Below are positions 1 to 9,000 of a stretch of DNA of 34,568 bases, one piece after another. A model generated the notes under the pieces. The model saw nothing but the letters and a program-made list of their open reading frames with translations, was not told the DNA's origin and made no database searches. The stretch lies in assembly GCA_943333275.1 (NCBI GenBank), contig CALQSQ010000059.1, forward strand, positions 1 through 34,568, read 5' to 3'. How positions within the stretch are numbered: position 1 is the stretch's first letter; each line of letters begins with the position of its first letter. Position numbers and translations under genes: made by a program. This DNA is from Akkermansia muciniphila (GTDB lineage: Bacteria; Verrucomicrobiota; Verrucomicrobiia; Verrucomicrobiales; V1-33).

Positions 1-2
1 AC

Positions 3-470
3 AAGGACTTCGCCACCTCCGCCAAAGCCTCCCTGCCGTTTGTGGATTATTTGATTTTAAATGAAATCGAATCCGGACGGCTCGTGGACCGCGACCTGCG
101 GCCCGGCGGCGACCTCGACGTCGCCGCCACCGCCGAAGCAGGCCACAGCGTATTGGCGGCGGGCGTGCGCCCTTGGGTCATCATCCACGCCGTCGAAGGC
201 ACCGTCGCCGTGAGCCGGTCCGGCGAGACCGTGCTGCAGCCCTCCGTCGCCCTTCCAGAAGGCTTCAGCCAAGGCGCCACCGGCGCGGGCGATGCCTTTG
301 CCGCAGGCCTCATCCACGGCCTCCACGAAGGTCAACCCATGGCCGACTGCCTCCAAACCGCCGTCTGCGTCGCCGCCGCCTGCCTCCGCCACCCCAGCAC
401 CTCCGAAGGCGTGCTCCCGCTGGAACAATGCTTGGAAATAGGCAGCGTGCATGGGTTCAGGAGTTTGTGA
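3..470 (+). CDS. PfkB-family carbohydrate kinase, C-terminal part (5' end outside window)
   Basis: The reading frame is already open at the left edge, so only the C-terminal ~155 residues are seen. The protein carries the PfkB second signature G-A-T-G-A-G-D-A-F-A-A-G near nucleotides 276-311, whose Asp is the catalytic base that activates the sugar hydroxyl for ATP-dependent phosphorylation. Upstream is a strand-like LILNEIE segment, also typical of ribokinase-type folds. Family knowledge says it phosphorylates a sugar or nucleoside. The substrate cannot be told because the sugar-binding lid domain lies outside the window. The frame ends at TGA (468-470), with no other gene in the next 40 bases. 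Confidence 0.85.
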   Translation, partial: KDFATSAKASLPFVDYLILNEIESGRLVDRDLRPGGDLDVAATAEAGHSVLAAGVRPWVIIHAVEGTVAVSRSGETVLQPSVALPEGFSQGATGAGDAFAAGLIHGLHEGQPMADCLQTAVCVAAACLRHPSTSEGVLPLEQCLEIGSVHGFRSL

Positions 471-512
471 GAAGACGCAGGAGGTTTGGTGCCTTTCATG
501 TCCTAGAGTCGT

Positions 513-872
513 TCATTCTGGCTTGTATTGAACGAGCCAAGTTTGAAAGGGTTGAATTGATGCAAAGGCGGCCACGGAGATAAGCAGGACGAGGAAAAGA
601 GTCACCATTCCGCTAAACACCATGGCATGCCGGGCATCTGTATTCCGTCTGCAACTGAGAACCAAAGCCACAAGCAGGATCGGGGCTGTGATATAAAAAA
701 TCCGCCACTGGATATGGCAGAAAAATTCGGTTGGTCCGGGCAATTCGTTATCACCAAGCAGGGCCTTACCCCACCAAGTGATCATGTTTTCTAACTGCTG
801 GCCGTAAACCACCGACGCCCAGGAAGCGACAGCGGCGGCCAGGGCGTAAATCCAGATGGAAAGTTTGATCAT
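513..872 (-). CDS. small membrane protein of unknown function
   Basis: The frame can be extended upstream to 929, but the ATG at 872 is the better start because the protein then begins directly with a hydrophobic segment (MIKLSIWIYALAAAV). The 119-residue product has three predicted membrane segments: residues ~1-22, ~52-72 and ~80-105. A short loop containing WWGK lies between the first two. No catalytic motif is visible and I do not recognise the family. It stands alone between the kinase fragment and the orphan helical protein on the same strand. An inner-membrane location is inferred from the hydrophobic pattern only. Confidence 0.6.
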   Translation of the reverse strand: MIKLSIWIYALAAAVASWASVVYGQQLENMITWWGKALLGDNELPGPTEFFCHIQWRIFYITAPILLVALVLSCRRNTDARHAMVFSGMVTLFLVLLISVAAFASIQPFQTWLVQYKPE

Positions 873-932
873 GGGTTGTGGTTGGGTTGAATTTGAAATC
901 TTAGATTGATGCCCTTCACCTCCAAGCAACGT

Positions 933-1622
933 TCACCACCTGAGGCTTTTGATTTGTAGGAACTGAGTGCTGGTGTGTCCGTATTGGCCTTTGATGGCTT
1001 GCTTCAGGCCTTTGAATTTTTCCTTGAGGCCGTCGGGGCCATTGTAGGCGTCGAGGCGTTGCTGGCGGAGGGTGGAGAGCGTTTCCTCGTGGGTGGCGAT
1101 GGCCTCGTTGAGGGTGGTGAGGTGCGTGTGGAGGGCGGTGAGTGCAGCGGGCTGGAGAGCGGTGTTCGTGGCGGGTGGGGCGTAGCCGGGGAGGCCGATG
1201 GCGAGGGCCGTGAGGCTCTGCCAGTTCCCTTCGATCTGGCTGCAACTTTGCGCGCAGCGCTGCCGGGCGCTTGAGCCGGGGACGCGGGGGCGAATGTCCC
1301 GAATGGCATCGGCGAGGAGCTTGGCGCGGGGGAGGGACGTCGCCCAGGCGGGGTTGCTGCGCAGGTAGTTGATTAATAAAGTCCCGCGGGCCTTGATGAG
1401 CGCGATCTGCGCCCGGCGTTCCTGCACCACGGCGGACCACGCAGTGATGGCATCGGCCACCGCGGCGTTCAGAGGCTCCGCATTGGCCAGCACCGCCGTG
1501 ACAGCAGCAAGAAGCAATCCGCTATCCGCAGGCTCGTAAGCCGGAATAAACCCCGCAGCCGCTGCAAGGAGCCGATCCGTTTTGTGAATACGCTGAACGA
1601 AAGATGTTTCAGACTTTGACAT
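933..1622 (-). CDS. orphan alpha-helical protein preceded by a 21-bp repeat array
   Basis: This is a 229-residue soluble protein with no signal peptide, no membrane segment and no enzyme motif I recognise. It is rich in Ala, Leu and Gln and reads as a bundle of amphipathic helices (for example residues ~25-60 and ~165-210). It has a basic tail ending in K-S-L-R-W. The start ATG at 1622 is the first one after a degenerate array of 21-bp units on its 5' side. The array could be the gene's control region or the decayed remains of an N-terminal heptapeptide-repeat part. The next gene downstream starts about 60 bp away. Function unknown; the coding call rests on length, composition and codon use. 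Confidence 0.65.
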   Translation of the reverse strand: MSKSETSFVQRIHKTDRLLAAAAGFIPAYEPADSGLLLAAVTAVLANAEPLNAAVADAITAWSAVVQERRAQIALIKARGTLLINYLRSNPAWATSLPRAKLLADAIRDIRPRVPGSSARQRCAQSCSQIEGNWQSLTALAIGLPGYAPPATNTALQPAALTALHTHLTTLNEAIATHEETLSTLRQQRLDAYNGPDGLKEKFKGLKQAIKGQYGHTSTQFLQIKSLRW

Positions 1623-1662
1623 GGAAGCACGCGGTAAAATGAAAGTTCATGGAACAAGTATT

Positions 1663-1911
1663 TGGGAAACTTTTGTCCTTGGGAAATTTGATTTTGAGAA
1701 ATCGTGACCTTTTCGAGCAAATTCGTCAATGATTTTTGGCTCTCGGGAAGTTCATTTGCGTAGTCGGGAAATGAATTTTTATATTCTGGAAGTTACTTTT
1801 CGCTTTCGGGTAAGAAATGAAAGCATTCGTGATGTAATTTTTGCTTTTCGGGGAATCATTTTTGCCTTTCGGTAAATGGTTTAAACCTATCGGGAATCCC
1901 GATAGCGTTAA
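1663..1911 (-). repeat. degenerate 21-bp tandem repeats (heptapeptide-coding pattern)
   Basis: On the plus strand units begin with CG at 1744, 1765, 1786, 1807, 1828, 1849, 1870 and 1891, exactly 21 bases apart. Further units begin at 1724 (20 bases long) and 1703, with weaker copies at about 1681 and 1664. The plus-strand consensus is roughly CGGGAAnTnATTTTTGCnTTT. Read on the minus strand, each unit encodes seven residues with consensus [K/N]-A-K-N-x-F-P, for example K-A-K-S-N-F-Q and N-I-K-I-H-F-P. The frame is open from a stop near 1957 to a TGA in the 20-base unit, but I see no upstream ATG, GTG or TTG. It is therefore not an intact gene. T-tracts repeat every two helical turns. Confidence 0.85.
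1878..1905. repeat. two abutting perfect palindromes at the array edge
   Basis: GGTTTAAACC (1878-1887) is a perfect 10-bp palindrome. It shares its last base with a 9+1+9 inverted repeat, CTATCGGGA-A-TCCCGATAG (1887-1905). They fall in the last two units of the 21-bp array, 48 bp past the end of the serine hydrolase gene. The second could fold as a hairpin in that gene's transcript. No T-run follows, so a terminator role is uncertain. Confidence 0.7.
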
Positions 1912-1953
1912 GTTTGACCGGAACTGGCTTACAGGCAGGATGCCCGGGCCACT

Positions 1954-3648
1954 TTATTTTACTTTGGGGGCTTCGAGGGTCTGGCCGCCTTGATGGTGGA
2001 CGGCTTTGGTGACTTTGCCTTCCTTGTCTTTGATGAATTCGATGCTGGCGGGGACGATTTTCCATTCGTATTCGGTGGCGGACTTGGGGAAGATGGGGAC
2101 TTCCGGCTGGTTGGTCATTTTGGCGAAGATTTGGTGGTCTTTGCGGGTGACGGTGAGGGTCATGGCGGGGCTGTAGGTGTAGTCTCCGAGGATGGCATTG
2201 AGGTCGGCATCGGTGAGTTTCATTTCGTCGGTGGCGGGGAGGCGGGCGGCGTTGAAGGTGGTGCCGTTTTGGGTGTGCTGGGCGGCGGTGATTTCGCCTT
2301 TGTCGTTGGTGAGGAATTTGACTTTGGCGTCGGTGATCTTCCAGAAGAATTCGCGGGGGGCGGAGGGGAAGAGTTCGTATTTCTCCTGGCCGGTGAGCTG
2401 GCCGTAGAGTTTGTCGCCTTCGACGGTGACGGTGAGGATGGCGGTCTTGTAGTCGTAGCGGCCGGCGAGGGCGGCGTAGGTCTTGGGATCGACGGTGGTG
2501 TCGATGGTGGGTGGGGGGATTTTTTTGATTTCCTCTGCGAGGACATTTTTGCCGATGGTCTGGGCGATGCCGGAGGGCTCGAGGCCTTTGATGGTGGGCA
2601 GGGCGTTGGCGAGGACGACGATGGTGGTGCGCTGGGCGGGGAAGTAGAGGAGATCGCTGGACCAGCCGTTGAGCCCGCCGCCGTGGTCGATGATGGGGAG
2701 GCCGCCGAGTTCTCCCATGACGAGGCCGTAGCCGTAGCGCATGCCTTCGACGCCTTCCGGGAGGGTGACGGGGGTGGTCATGGCTTTGTAGGATTCGGGG
2801 CTGAGGACCTTGCCGTTGTGCAGGGCTTCGCTCCATTTAAAGAGATCTGCGGCGGTGGAGTAGAGGGCCCCGGCTCCTCCTGCCCAGCTCATGTCCCATT
2901 CCAGCGCGGGCTTGGCCACGCCATCGGTGACTTCGTAGCCTTTGGCGGCTCCGGCGGGCGGTTTGGCATTGTCATAGATGCCGGTGTTCTTCATGCCGAG
3001 GGGTTTGAAGAAAGTTTCGTTTAAATAGGTGCCGAACGATTTCTTGCTGACCTTGGCGACGATCTCGCCAGCGAGGAAGTAGGCGGAGTTGTTGTAATGG
3101 AAGCCTTTGCCGGGAGCGAAATCGGGTTTGTCGTCCTGCATGGACTTGATGAGTTTCGCAGGGGTGGTGGGTTGGGTGACTTGTTGGAGGAAGTCTGGTC
3201 GGTCGGTGAAACTATGAATGCCGGAGGTGTGGGTGAGGAGCTGGTGGAGGGGGATGTCCTTGGCGTTGGGGATGTCTGGGAAGTATTTTACGAGCGGGTC
3301 TGTGAGGCTGAGTTTCCCGGCTTCCGCGAGTTTCAAAATGGCGGCGGCGGTGAACTGTTTGGTGATGGAGCCGATGCGGAATTTGGTGACGCGGGCTTCG
3401 GGGTCGGGAACCCACCCTGGGTTCGCCACGGCCATGGTTTCCTTTTCGATATCGGCCAAGCCAAAGCCGCGATTGAAGATGATCCTTCCCTCGCGCCCAT
3501 GGAGAACCATGATGGCATGGGAGTCGCCTTTAGTGAGGCCTCCGAGATACTCGACGGTTCTCTCCTCTGGCGTGGCCTCCTTGGCTGGGAGGGAGGCGGT
3601 GAGGAGGCCGAGGGTGAGGCAGAGGTGGAGTGGGATTTTCGCGATCAT
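1954..3648 (-). CDS. secreted serine beta-lactamase-family hydrolase with duplicated C-terminal module
   Basis: The chosen start at 3648 gives MIAKIPLHLCLTLGLLTASL, a good signal peptide; the frame also extends to 3723. The mature protein (564 residues including signal) has the class C beta-lactamase/esterase fold motifs: S94-I-T-K97 (nucleophile and base), Y185-N-N187 and H322-G-G. This family includes esterases, D-aminopeptidases and penicillin-binding-like hydrolases, so the substrate is open and antibiotic resistance should not be assumed. After residue ~400 come two homologous modules, starting near YAALAGRYDY and LNAILGDYTY. Each ends in a [F/Y]xWKI...G-[E/K]-[I/V]-T-x-A stretch, an internal duplication. 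It is divergent from the dehydrogenase gene pair with a 73-bp gap. Confidence 0.88.
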   Translation of the reverse strand: MIAKIPLHLCLTLGLLTASLPAKEATPEERTVEYLGGLTKGDSHAIMVLHGREGRIIFNRGFGLADIEKETMAVANPGWVPDPEARVTKFRIGSITKQFTAAAILKLAEAGKLSLTDPLVKYFPDIPNAKDIPLHQLLTHTSGIHSFTDRPDFLQQVTQPTTPAKLIKSMQDDKPDFAPGKGFHYNNSAYFLAGEIVAKVSKKSFGTYLNETFFKPLGMKNTGIYDNAKPPAGAAKGYEVTDGVAKPALEWDMSWAGGAGALYSTAADLFKWSEALHNGKVLSPESYKAMTTPVTLPEGVEGMRYGYGLVMGELGGLPIIDHGGGLNGWSSDLLYFPAQRTTIVVLANALPTIKGLEPSGIAQTIGKNVLAEEIKKIPPPTIDTTVDPKTYAALAGRYDYKTAILTVTVEGDKLYGQLTGQEKYELFPSAPREFFWKITDAKVKFLTNDKGEITAAQHTQNGTTFNAARLPATDEMKLTDADLNAILGDYTYSPAMTLTVTRKDHQIFAKMTNQPEVPIFPKSATEYEWKIVPASIEFIKDKEGKVTKAVHHQGGQTLEAPKVK

Positions 3649-3721
3649 GGGGCTGAGGGTATCAATTGGCGTGTTTACGTCAATCCTTGCGATCAGTGGG
3701 AATGCGTCCACGTTCGCCGCC

Positions 3722-4477
3722 ATGTTTCCATTCTCTCTTGAAAATCAAACGGCCATCGTCACGGGCGGTGGGACGGGCCTTGGGCTGGGTATCACGCGTT
3801 GTCTGGTGGCGGCGGGGGCGCGGGTGGTGGTGACGGGTCGGCGGGCGGAGGTGTTGGAAAGCGCGGCGGCGGAGTTTGGAGGAAAGGTGATTCCGATGGT
3901 GGTGGATGTGACGGATACAAAAACGCTGCCGGCCTTTGTGGCGCGGGTGACGGAGGAGGTGGGCGCGCCGGATATTCTGGTGAACAATGCGGGGATCCAT
4001 GTGAAGAAGCCGGCATTGGAAATGACGGATGAGGATTTCGAGAGTGTGCTGCGGACGCATCTGACCGGGGCGTTTGCACTGACGCGGGAGGTGGCGCCGG
4101 GGATGATCGCACGCGGGAGGGGCAGCATTGTTTTTGTCAGCAGCATGACGGCCTACATGGGCATGCCGCTGGTGGCGGGGTATGCCACGGCGAAGACGGG
4201 GGTGATCGGACTGGTGCGGACGTTGTCGGCGGAATTCGCCCCCAAGGGCGTGCGGGTGAATGCGGTCGCGCCGGGCTGGATCGATACGCCGATGCTGCGC
4301 AAGGCGATCAGCTCGGATGCGGAACGCGAGCGGAAGATCCGGGGGCGATTGCAGATTGAAGGATTCGGCGTGCCGGAGGATGTGGGCTGGGCGGCGGTGT
4401 ATCTTTGCTCGGAAGCGGCACGTTATGTGACGGGGGTCATTTTACCGATTGATGGCGGCGGGCATGCGAGCTTTTAA
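3722..4477 (+). CDS. short-chain dehydrogenase/reductase (SDR, gluconate/uronate type)
   Basis: This 251-residue classical SDR has the nucleotide-binding T14-G-G-G-T-G-L-G motif, N88-N-A-G91, and the catalytic Ser141-Tyr154-x-x-x-Lys158 set. The C-terminal GWIDTPM segment is usual for the substrate loop. The ATG at 3722 is preferred over upstream in-frame codons because it puts the Rossmann motif at the normal distance. Classical SDRs of this length oxidise or reduce sugar acids, polyols or fatty-acyl ketones with NAD(P). The pairing with a zinc alcohol dehydrogenase nine bases downstream points to a two-step oxidation of a polyol or sugar acid. That role is inferred from context. Confidence 0.92.
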   Translation: MFPFSLENQTAIVTGGGTGLGLGITRCLVAAGARVVVTGRRAEVLESAAAEFGGKVIPMVVDVTDTKTLPAFVARVTEEVGAPDILVNNAGIHVKKPALEMTDEDFESVLRTHLTGAFALTREVAPGMIARGRGSIVFVSSMTAYMGMPLVAGYATAKTGVIGLVRTLSAEFAPKGVRVNAVAPGWIDTPMLRKAISSDAERERKIRGRLQIEGFGVPEDVGWAAVYLCSEAARYVTGVILPIDGGGHASF

Positions 4478-4486
4478 ATTCTAAAA

Positions 4487-5500
4487 ATGAAAGCGCTCAC
4501 GCTCAACGCTCCCCGCGAGTTTGCCTTCATTGATCAAGCCGAACCCGCTGCGCCCAAAGCTGGGGAAGTGCTGGTGCAAGTCCACTCCGTGGGCGTCTGC
4601 GGCACGGACATCAGCGGGTATCTGGGCAAGATGCCATTTATCCAATACCCGCGCATCCTCGGTCATGAACTGGGTGTGGAAGTGTTGGAGACGGGAGCGA
4701 ACGTGACGAATGTGCAGCGCGGTGACCGCTGCGCGGTGGAGCCTTACATGAACTGCGGCTTGTGCCCCACGTGCCAGAGCGGAAGGACGAATTGCTGTGA
4801 GACGCTGATGGTGATGGGCGTGCATGGGGATGGCGGATTGCGCGAGCGCATCGTGGTGCCCGCGTCAAAGCTTCATCCGGCGAACGATCTCACCTACGAC
4901 CAACTTGCGCTGGTGGAGATGCTGGGAATCGGCTGCCATGCGGTGAGTCGGGGACAGGTGGAGGCGAAAGAGAACGTGCTGATCGTTGGGGCGGGGCCGA
5001 TTGGGCTGAGTGTGCTGGAATTTGTGAAATTGACGGGCGCCACGATTTTCGTCATCGAACCTAATGAACGGCGGCGGGATTTCGTGCGGAGGCATTATGG
5101 GATCGAGAAGATTTTCGCCACGCTGGAGGCTGCGGAATTTGGAGAACTCACCCGGGGTCGTCTTGCGCAGGTGGTGTTTGATGTGACGGGCAATGCGGCG
5201 TGCATGGGTAGGGCGATTGAATATGCGGGCTTTGCGGGTCGCGTGGTGTTCGTGGGGATCACGACCGACCCCATACCGCTGAATGACGCGATGTTTCATC
5301 GCCGCGAACTCACCCTGCTGGCCACGCGCAATGCCGTGGCGGCGGATTTTACCCGCATCCTTGGGCTGATTCGGGAGGGGCAGATTCGAACGGACACATG
5401 GATCACGCATCGTGCGGCCTTTGCGGAGATGCCGGTCGCCTTTCCTGCATGGCTGAAATCCGACAGCGGGCTGGTGAAGGCGGTGATTGAGGTGGGCTGA
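4487..5500 (+). CDS. zinc-dependent medium-chain alcohol/polyol dehydrogenase
   Basis: This 337-residue MDR enzyme has catalytic zinc ligands C38 and H60-E61 (G-H-E-L-G) and four structural-zinc cysteines C90, C93, C96 and C104. It also has an NAD-binding V-G-A-G-P-I-G-L motif around residue 165. Family members oxidise secondary alcohols of polyols or sugar acids (sorbitol, threonine and galactonate dehydrogenase types). The start follows the SDR stop by nine bases, so the two genes are almost certainly cotranscribed. The specific substrate cannot be read from sequence. A weak GGGGT-CAGCA-ACCCC hairpin follows the stop. Confidence 0.92.
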   Translation: MKALTLNAPREFAFIDQAEPAAPKAGEVLVQVHSVGVCGTDISGYLGKMPFIQYPRILGHELGVEVLETGANVTNVQRGDRCAVEPYMNCGLCPTCQSGRTNCCETLMVMGVHGDGGLRERIVVPASKLHPANDLTYDQLALVEMLGIGCHAVSRGQVEAKENVLIVGAGPIGLSVLEFVKLTGATIFVIEPNERRRDFVRRHYGIEKIFATLEAAEFGELTRGRLAQVVFDVTGNAACMGRAIEYAGFAGRVVFVGITTDPIPLNDAMFHRRELTLLATRNAVAADFTRILGLIREGQIRTDTWITHRAAFAEMPVAFPAWLKSDSGLVKAVIEVG

Positions 5501-5501
5501 G

Positions 5502-5516
5502 GGGGTCAGCAACCCC
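5502..5516 (+). terminator. weak stem-loop after the dehydrogenase operon
   Basis: GGGGT (5502-5506), five-base loop, ACCCC (5512-5516), directly after the TGA of the alcohol dehydrogenase. The stem is short and not followed by a T-run, so it could be a weak terminator or chance. Confidence 0.3.
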
Positions 5517-5560
5517 AGACTATTGCTTGCTCCAGGGCGGGGCACTGTTTATAAGCGGGC

Positions 5561-5977
5561 ATGATCGACGGTATTATTTGCATTATGTTTCGGTGGCTTG
5601 CAGCCGCGGTGTTTGTGCTGGGTTGCGTGCTGGCGGCGGGGTGCCTTCTGGCCAGTGTCTTCCTCGCCCTGCAGCAGGAGGGTAAAGACTTCCTGAAGAT
5701 GCTGGGCCTGATGATGATCGCCATCGGAGTGGCGGCGGTCAGTGCCTACGCGGACTACCGGTTGATCCAGGTCTATTACGGATATTTCGACCAGTCGGCG
5801 AAATACATTGGCTACATTTTCCCTGGTCTGGTAAGCCTGTTTTTCTTTCCGGAACCGCTGCGGCGGGCGAAGGCGCGCCTGAAAATGAAACGGGCGCGCT
5901 ATGGCGGCCCACCCAGGGCACCCGAGGAAAACCGTCCCTCCACCCGGTTAACCTCCCTGCCAAACCGCCGCCGCTAA
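5561..5977 (+). CDS. small three-helix membrane protein of unknown function
   Basis: The 138-residue product has hydrophobic segments at residues ~11-36, ~44-68 and ~82-98. A strongly basic, proline-containing tail (RRAKARLKMKRAR...) is probably cytoplasmic. A second possible start is the ATG at 5585 (residue 9). Neither start has a convincing ribosome binding site, which is common in this window. It lies between the dehydrogenase operon and the large fusion gene, all on the plus strand. I see no family motif. Confidence 0.6.
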   Translation: MIDGIICIMFRWLAAAVFVLGCVLAAGCLLASVFLALQQEGKDFLKMLGLMMIAIGVAAVSAYADYRLIQVYYGYFDQSAKYIGYIFPGLVSLFFFPEPLRRAKARLKMKRARYGGPPRAPEENRPSTRLTSLPNRRR

Positions 5978-6030
5978 CACCGATGGGAATTTCCGACTTT
6001 GTGCGTTGAAATTTTCCGTGATGCCAGCCT

Positions 6031-9000
6031 ATGGTGGACAAAATGAGTGAGGAAACACCCGGGTCGCAGCAACCAGCGACCAATCTGCCCGATCCCATGG
6101 AGTCGCATGATGAGGAGGCGCCCTGCCTCCCGTCCCTGTGGAAGGCGGTGATCGTCCAGGCCCAGAATTCACTTAACGACAAGATCGCGCAGTATGTGCT
6201 ACTGGCTCTGGCGAATGTCTCGGCGGCATTGTCCGTGGCCCAGCGGGAGACATATCCCCACGTCGGGGCCCTCCTGCTGGCGCTGCCGTTGATCTTGTTT
6301 GCGCCGACGGCCGGATGGCTGGCGGACCGGTGTTCGAAGCGGTCGATCTTTGTCTGGTGCTCGGTGGTGCAGTTTGTGTCGATGCTGGCGATTGCGACGT
6401 GCTTTTATTTCAACTGGTTCTGGGCCGCGACGTTTTGTTTTTTCCTGCTGGCCACGCAGGCGACACTGTTTGGACCGGCGAAGGGTGGGATTGTGAAGGA
6501 ATTGGTGGGCGAACAGCGGTTGAACTGGGCGAACAGCTGGGTGCAGGCCACGGGGCTGATGGCGATTGTGGTGGGGCCGTGGCTGGGCGGGGCGTTGTTT
6601 AAATGGGCGGCTCCGCATTTCCCAGGCGAGCCGCAAATGGCGGCCTTCTGGCCTGCGCTGTGGCTGGCGGTCGCGGCCATCGGGCCGGTCGTGCTCTCGC
6701 TGCGGATGCGGCGCACGCCCTCGCATTCGCAGGATCCCCCGCGCTGGGCGTTGCTCTGGGAGCATTTCTTTCATTTAAAAGACCTGCTGAGCGTGCGGCG
6801 GCTGCGGCTGGCCTCACTGGGCGTTTCTTTCTTCTGGTTCTCAGCCACGCTGCTGGCGCTGCTGTTGATTCAGGTGGCGCAGACGATGACGCCGGATCAG
6901 TCGGCGCATGCGGAGCTGGGGGGATACCTGCTGGTGTGGGTGGGGCTGGGGATAGCGACGGGCAGTGTGATCGTGGGACTGGTCTCGACGGACCGGATCG
7001 AGTTGGGGTTGATTCCGCTGGGTGGACTGGGGATGGCCTTTGGATCGATCGCGGCGGCGGCGGTGCCGTTTGGAGGGCTGCTGTTTATCGTGGTATTGTT
7101 CATTATTGGCGTGAGCAGCGCGGTATTTCTGGTTCCCTTGAATGCTTATCTGCAGGACTTGGTGGAGCCTGCGAAAAGGGGTCGGCAACTTGCGGCGTCC
7201 GGATTGCTGGACTCGCTGGGAATGTTTTTCGGGGTCATCGTCCAGTATTTGTGGAAGGCGGTGGGGCTGGGCGGGGCCACGGGGGCGCGGCTGCAGTTTC
7301 TGCTGCTAAGCATTCTCTGCCTGGTGACGGCGGTGTATGTGGTGCGCATCATTCCCCAGAATTTTCTGCGCTTCGTGGCGCTGGCGCTGATCAAGCTGAC
7401 CTACCGGGTGCGGGTGCTGCATGCGGATCGCATTCCTGCCAGGGGTGGGACGTTGCTGATTGCCAATCATGTGAGCTATATCGATGCGTTCATCATCTCG
7501 GCGGCGTGTGAGAGAAAGGTCCGTTTCATTGCCTCGGATCAATTTCATAAAATGCGCTTTATCGGTCCCTTTCTGACGCTCTTCGATGTGGTGCCGGTCA
7601 GCCCCACGCGGGCCAAGGACGCGATCGTGAGCGTTTCCGAGGCCGTGGCGGCGGGGGATCTGGTGTGCATTTTCCCGGAGGGTCAAATCACCCGCACGGG
7701 CTTCATCTCCGAGATCCGCAAGGGGTTCGAACTCATCGCCCGGCGCGGGCATGTGCCGGTGCTGCCGGTGTATCTCGATGATCTCTGGGGCAGTCTGATG
7801 TCCTTCGAACGCGGGGCTTTTTTCAAAAAATGGCCGAAACGTTATGCCTATCAGGTCGGGGTGAGCTTTGCGCCGACCGAGCCGCCGGAGACCGCGACGG
7901 CGGACTGGGCGCGGCAGCAATTTCGCGCATTGAGTGCGGAGGCGATTATTGCCCGGGGGGAGTTGAAGACACGGCTGGAGGTGGCGATTGTTCTGGAGCT
8001 GTGCCGCAAGCCCTGGCGGGTGGCGGCCTGGGGCAATCATAAATTCACACGCGCCATGCTGCTCGCAGAGGCGTGGACGCTCGCCCAACGCTGGACGGAT
8101 CGGATCTCCGGAGATCGGGTGGCGGTGCTGGCAGGCGGCACCTCGGGATTGGTGGCGACGCTGGCGCTGCGCCTGGCTGGGTTCACGCCCGTGAGTGTGA
8201 GTCCGGGATTGCTCTCCGATCTGCCATCGCTGGCCGTGCATCTGGAGGCCCATGGGATCTCGGCTGTAGTTCACAGCGCGCCTCCCACGCAGGCGTATGA
8301 CCTGACATGGATCAATCTGACGACGGAGATCGCCGGTCTGGATTCCCTGCGACTCGCCAGCAAAATGGCCTCCATTTATCTGCTGCCCAAAACTCTCCAG
8401 GCCTGGTGGATGCGCCGGAAACAACCACATTTCACCACGCGCCAGGAAGCGATCGGATGGCTGGCTCCGGATGCCAGCGGGAGACCGGCTTACCGCAGTC
8501 TCACGCATCGGGAAATTCTCCTGCAGTGCGAGCAGCTCAGCAGTCTGGATGTCATTCGTGAAGGCGAGAGTGTCTTCTGTCCGGATGGATATGCGAGTTT
8601 CCCAGGGTCGCTGCTGGGCCTGTGGCATCCGCTGCTGCAGGGGGCCACGCTGCTCACCGAACCCCATCGGCAAAATGACGCGCATATTTTCCTCGGTGAC
8701 GATGCCCTGGCCGCCGCGCTGGCGGTGAGTTCGCCAAATCAATCCGCGGGCGCGCGGGCGTTTTATTGTTTCAACCACGAGGCCACCTCCATCGCCGGCA
8801 CGTTTGCAGCCGCACTGGAAAGCCGCTGGCACCTGACCATCTGTCCGGCCAGGTATGACGACGCCACGCAGCATCTGGTCAGCATCAGCCTCCCCAACCC
8901 TCCCGTCACCACCAGCACGGGCGATCCTCAGACGGGACACAAATCGGGATCCAATGGCCGGTTGCTGCCGGGCTACCAGGCGCGCCCCACCGACAGTGGA

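Noticed and set aside
1663-1911. CRISPR array
   Set aside because: The units are contiguous and degenerate with no spacers of unique sequence between constant repeats, and no cas gene is nearby.
1856-2836. 326-codon minus-strand frame overlapping the serine hydrolase gene
   Set aside because: It is in another frame of the same strand and is very rich in Arg, Pro and His. The overlapping hydrolase frame has a signal peptide and full active-site motifs.
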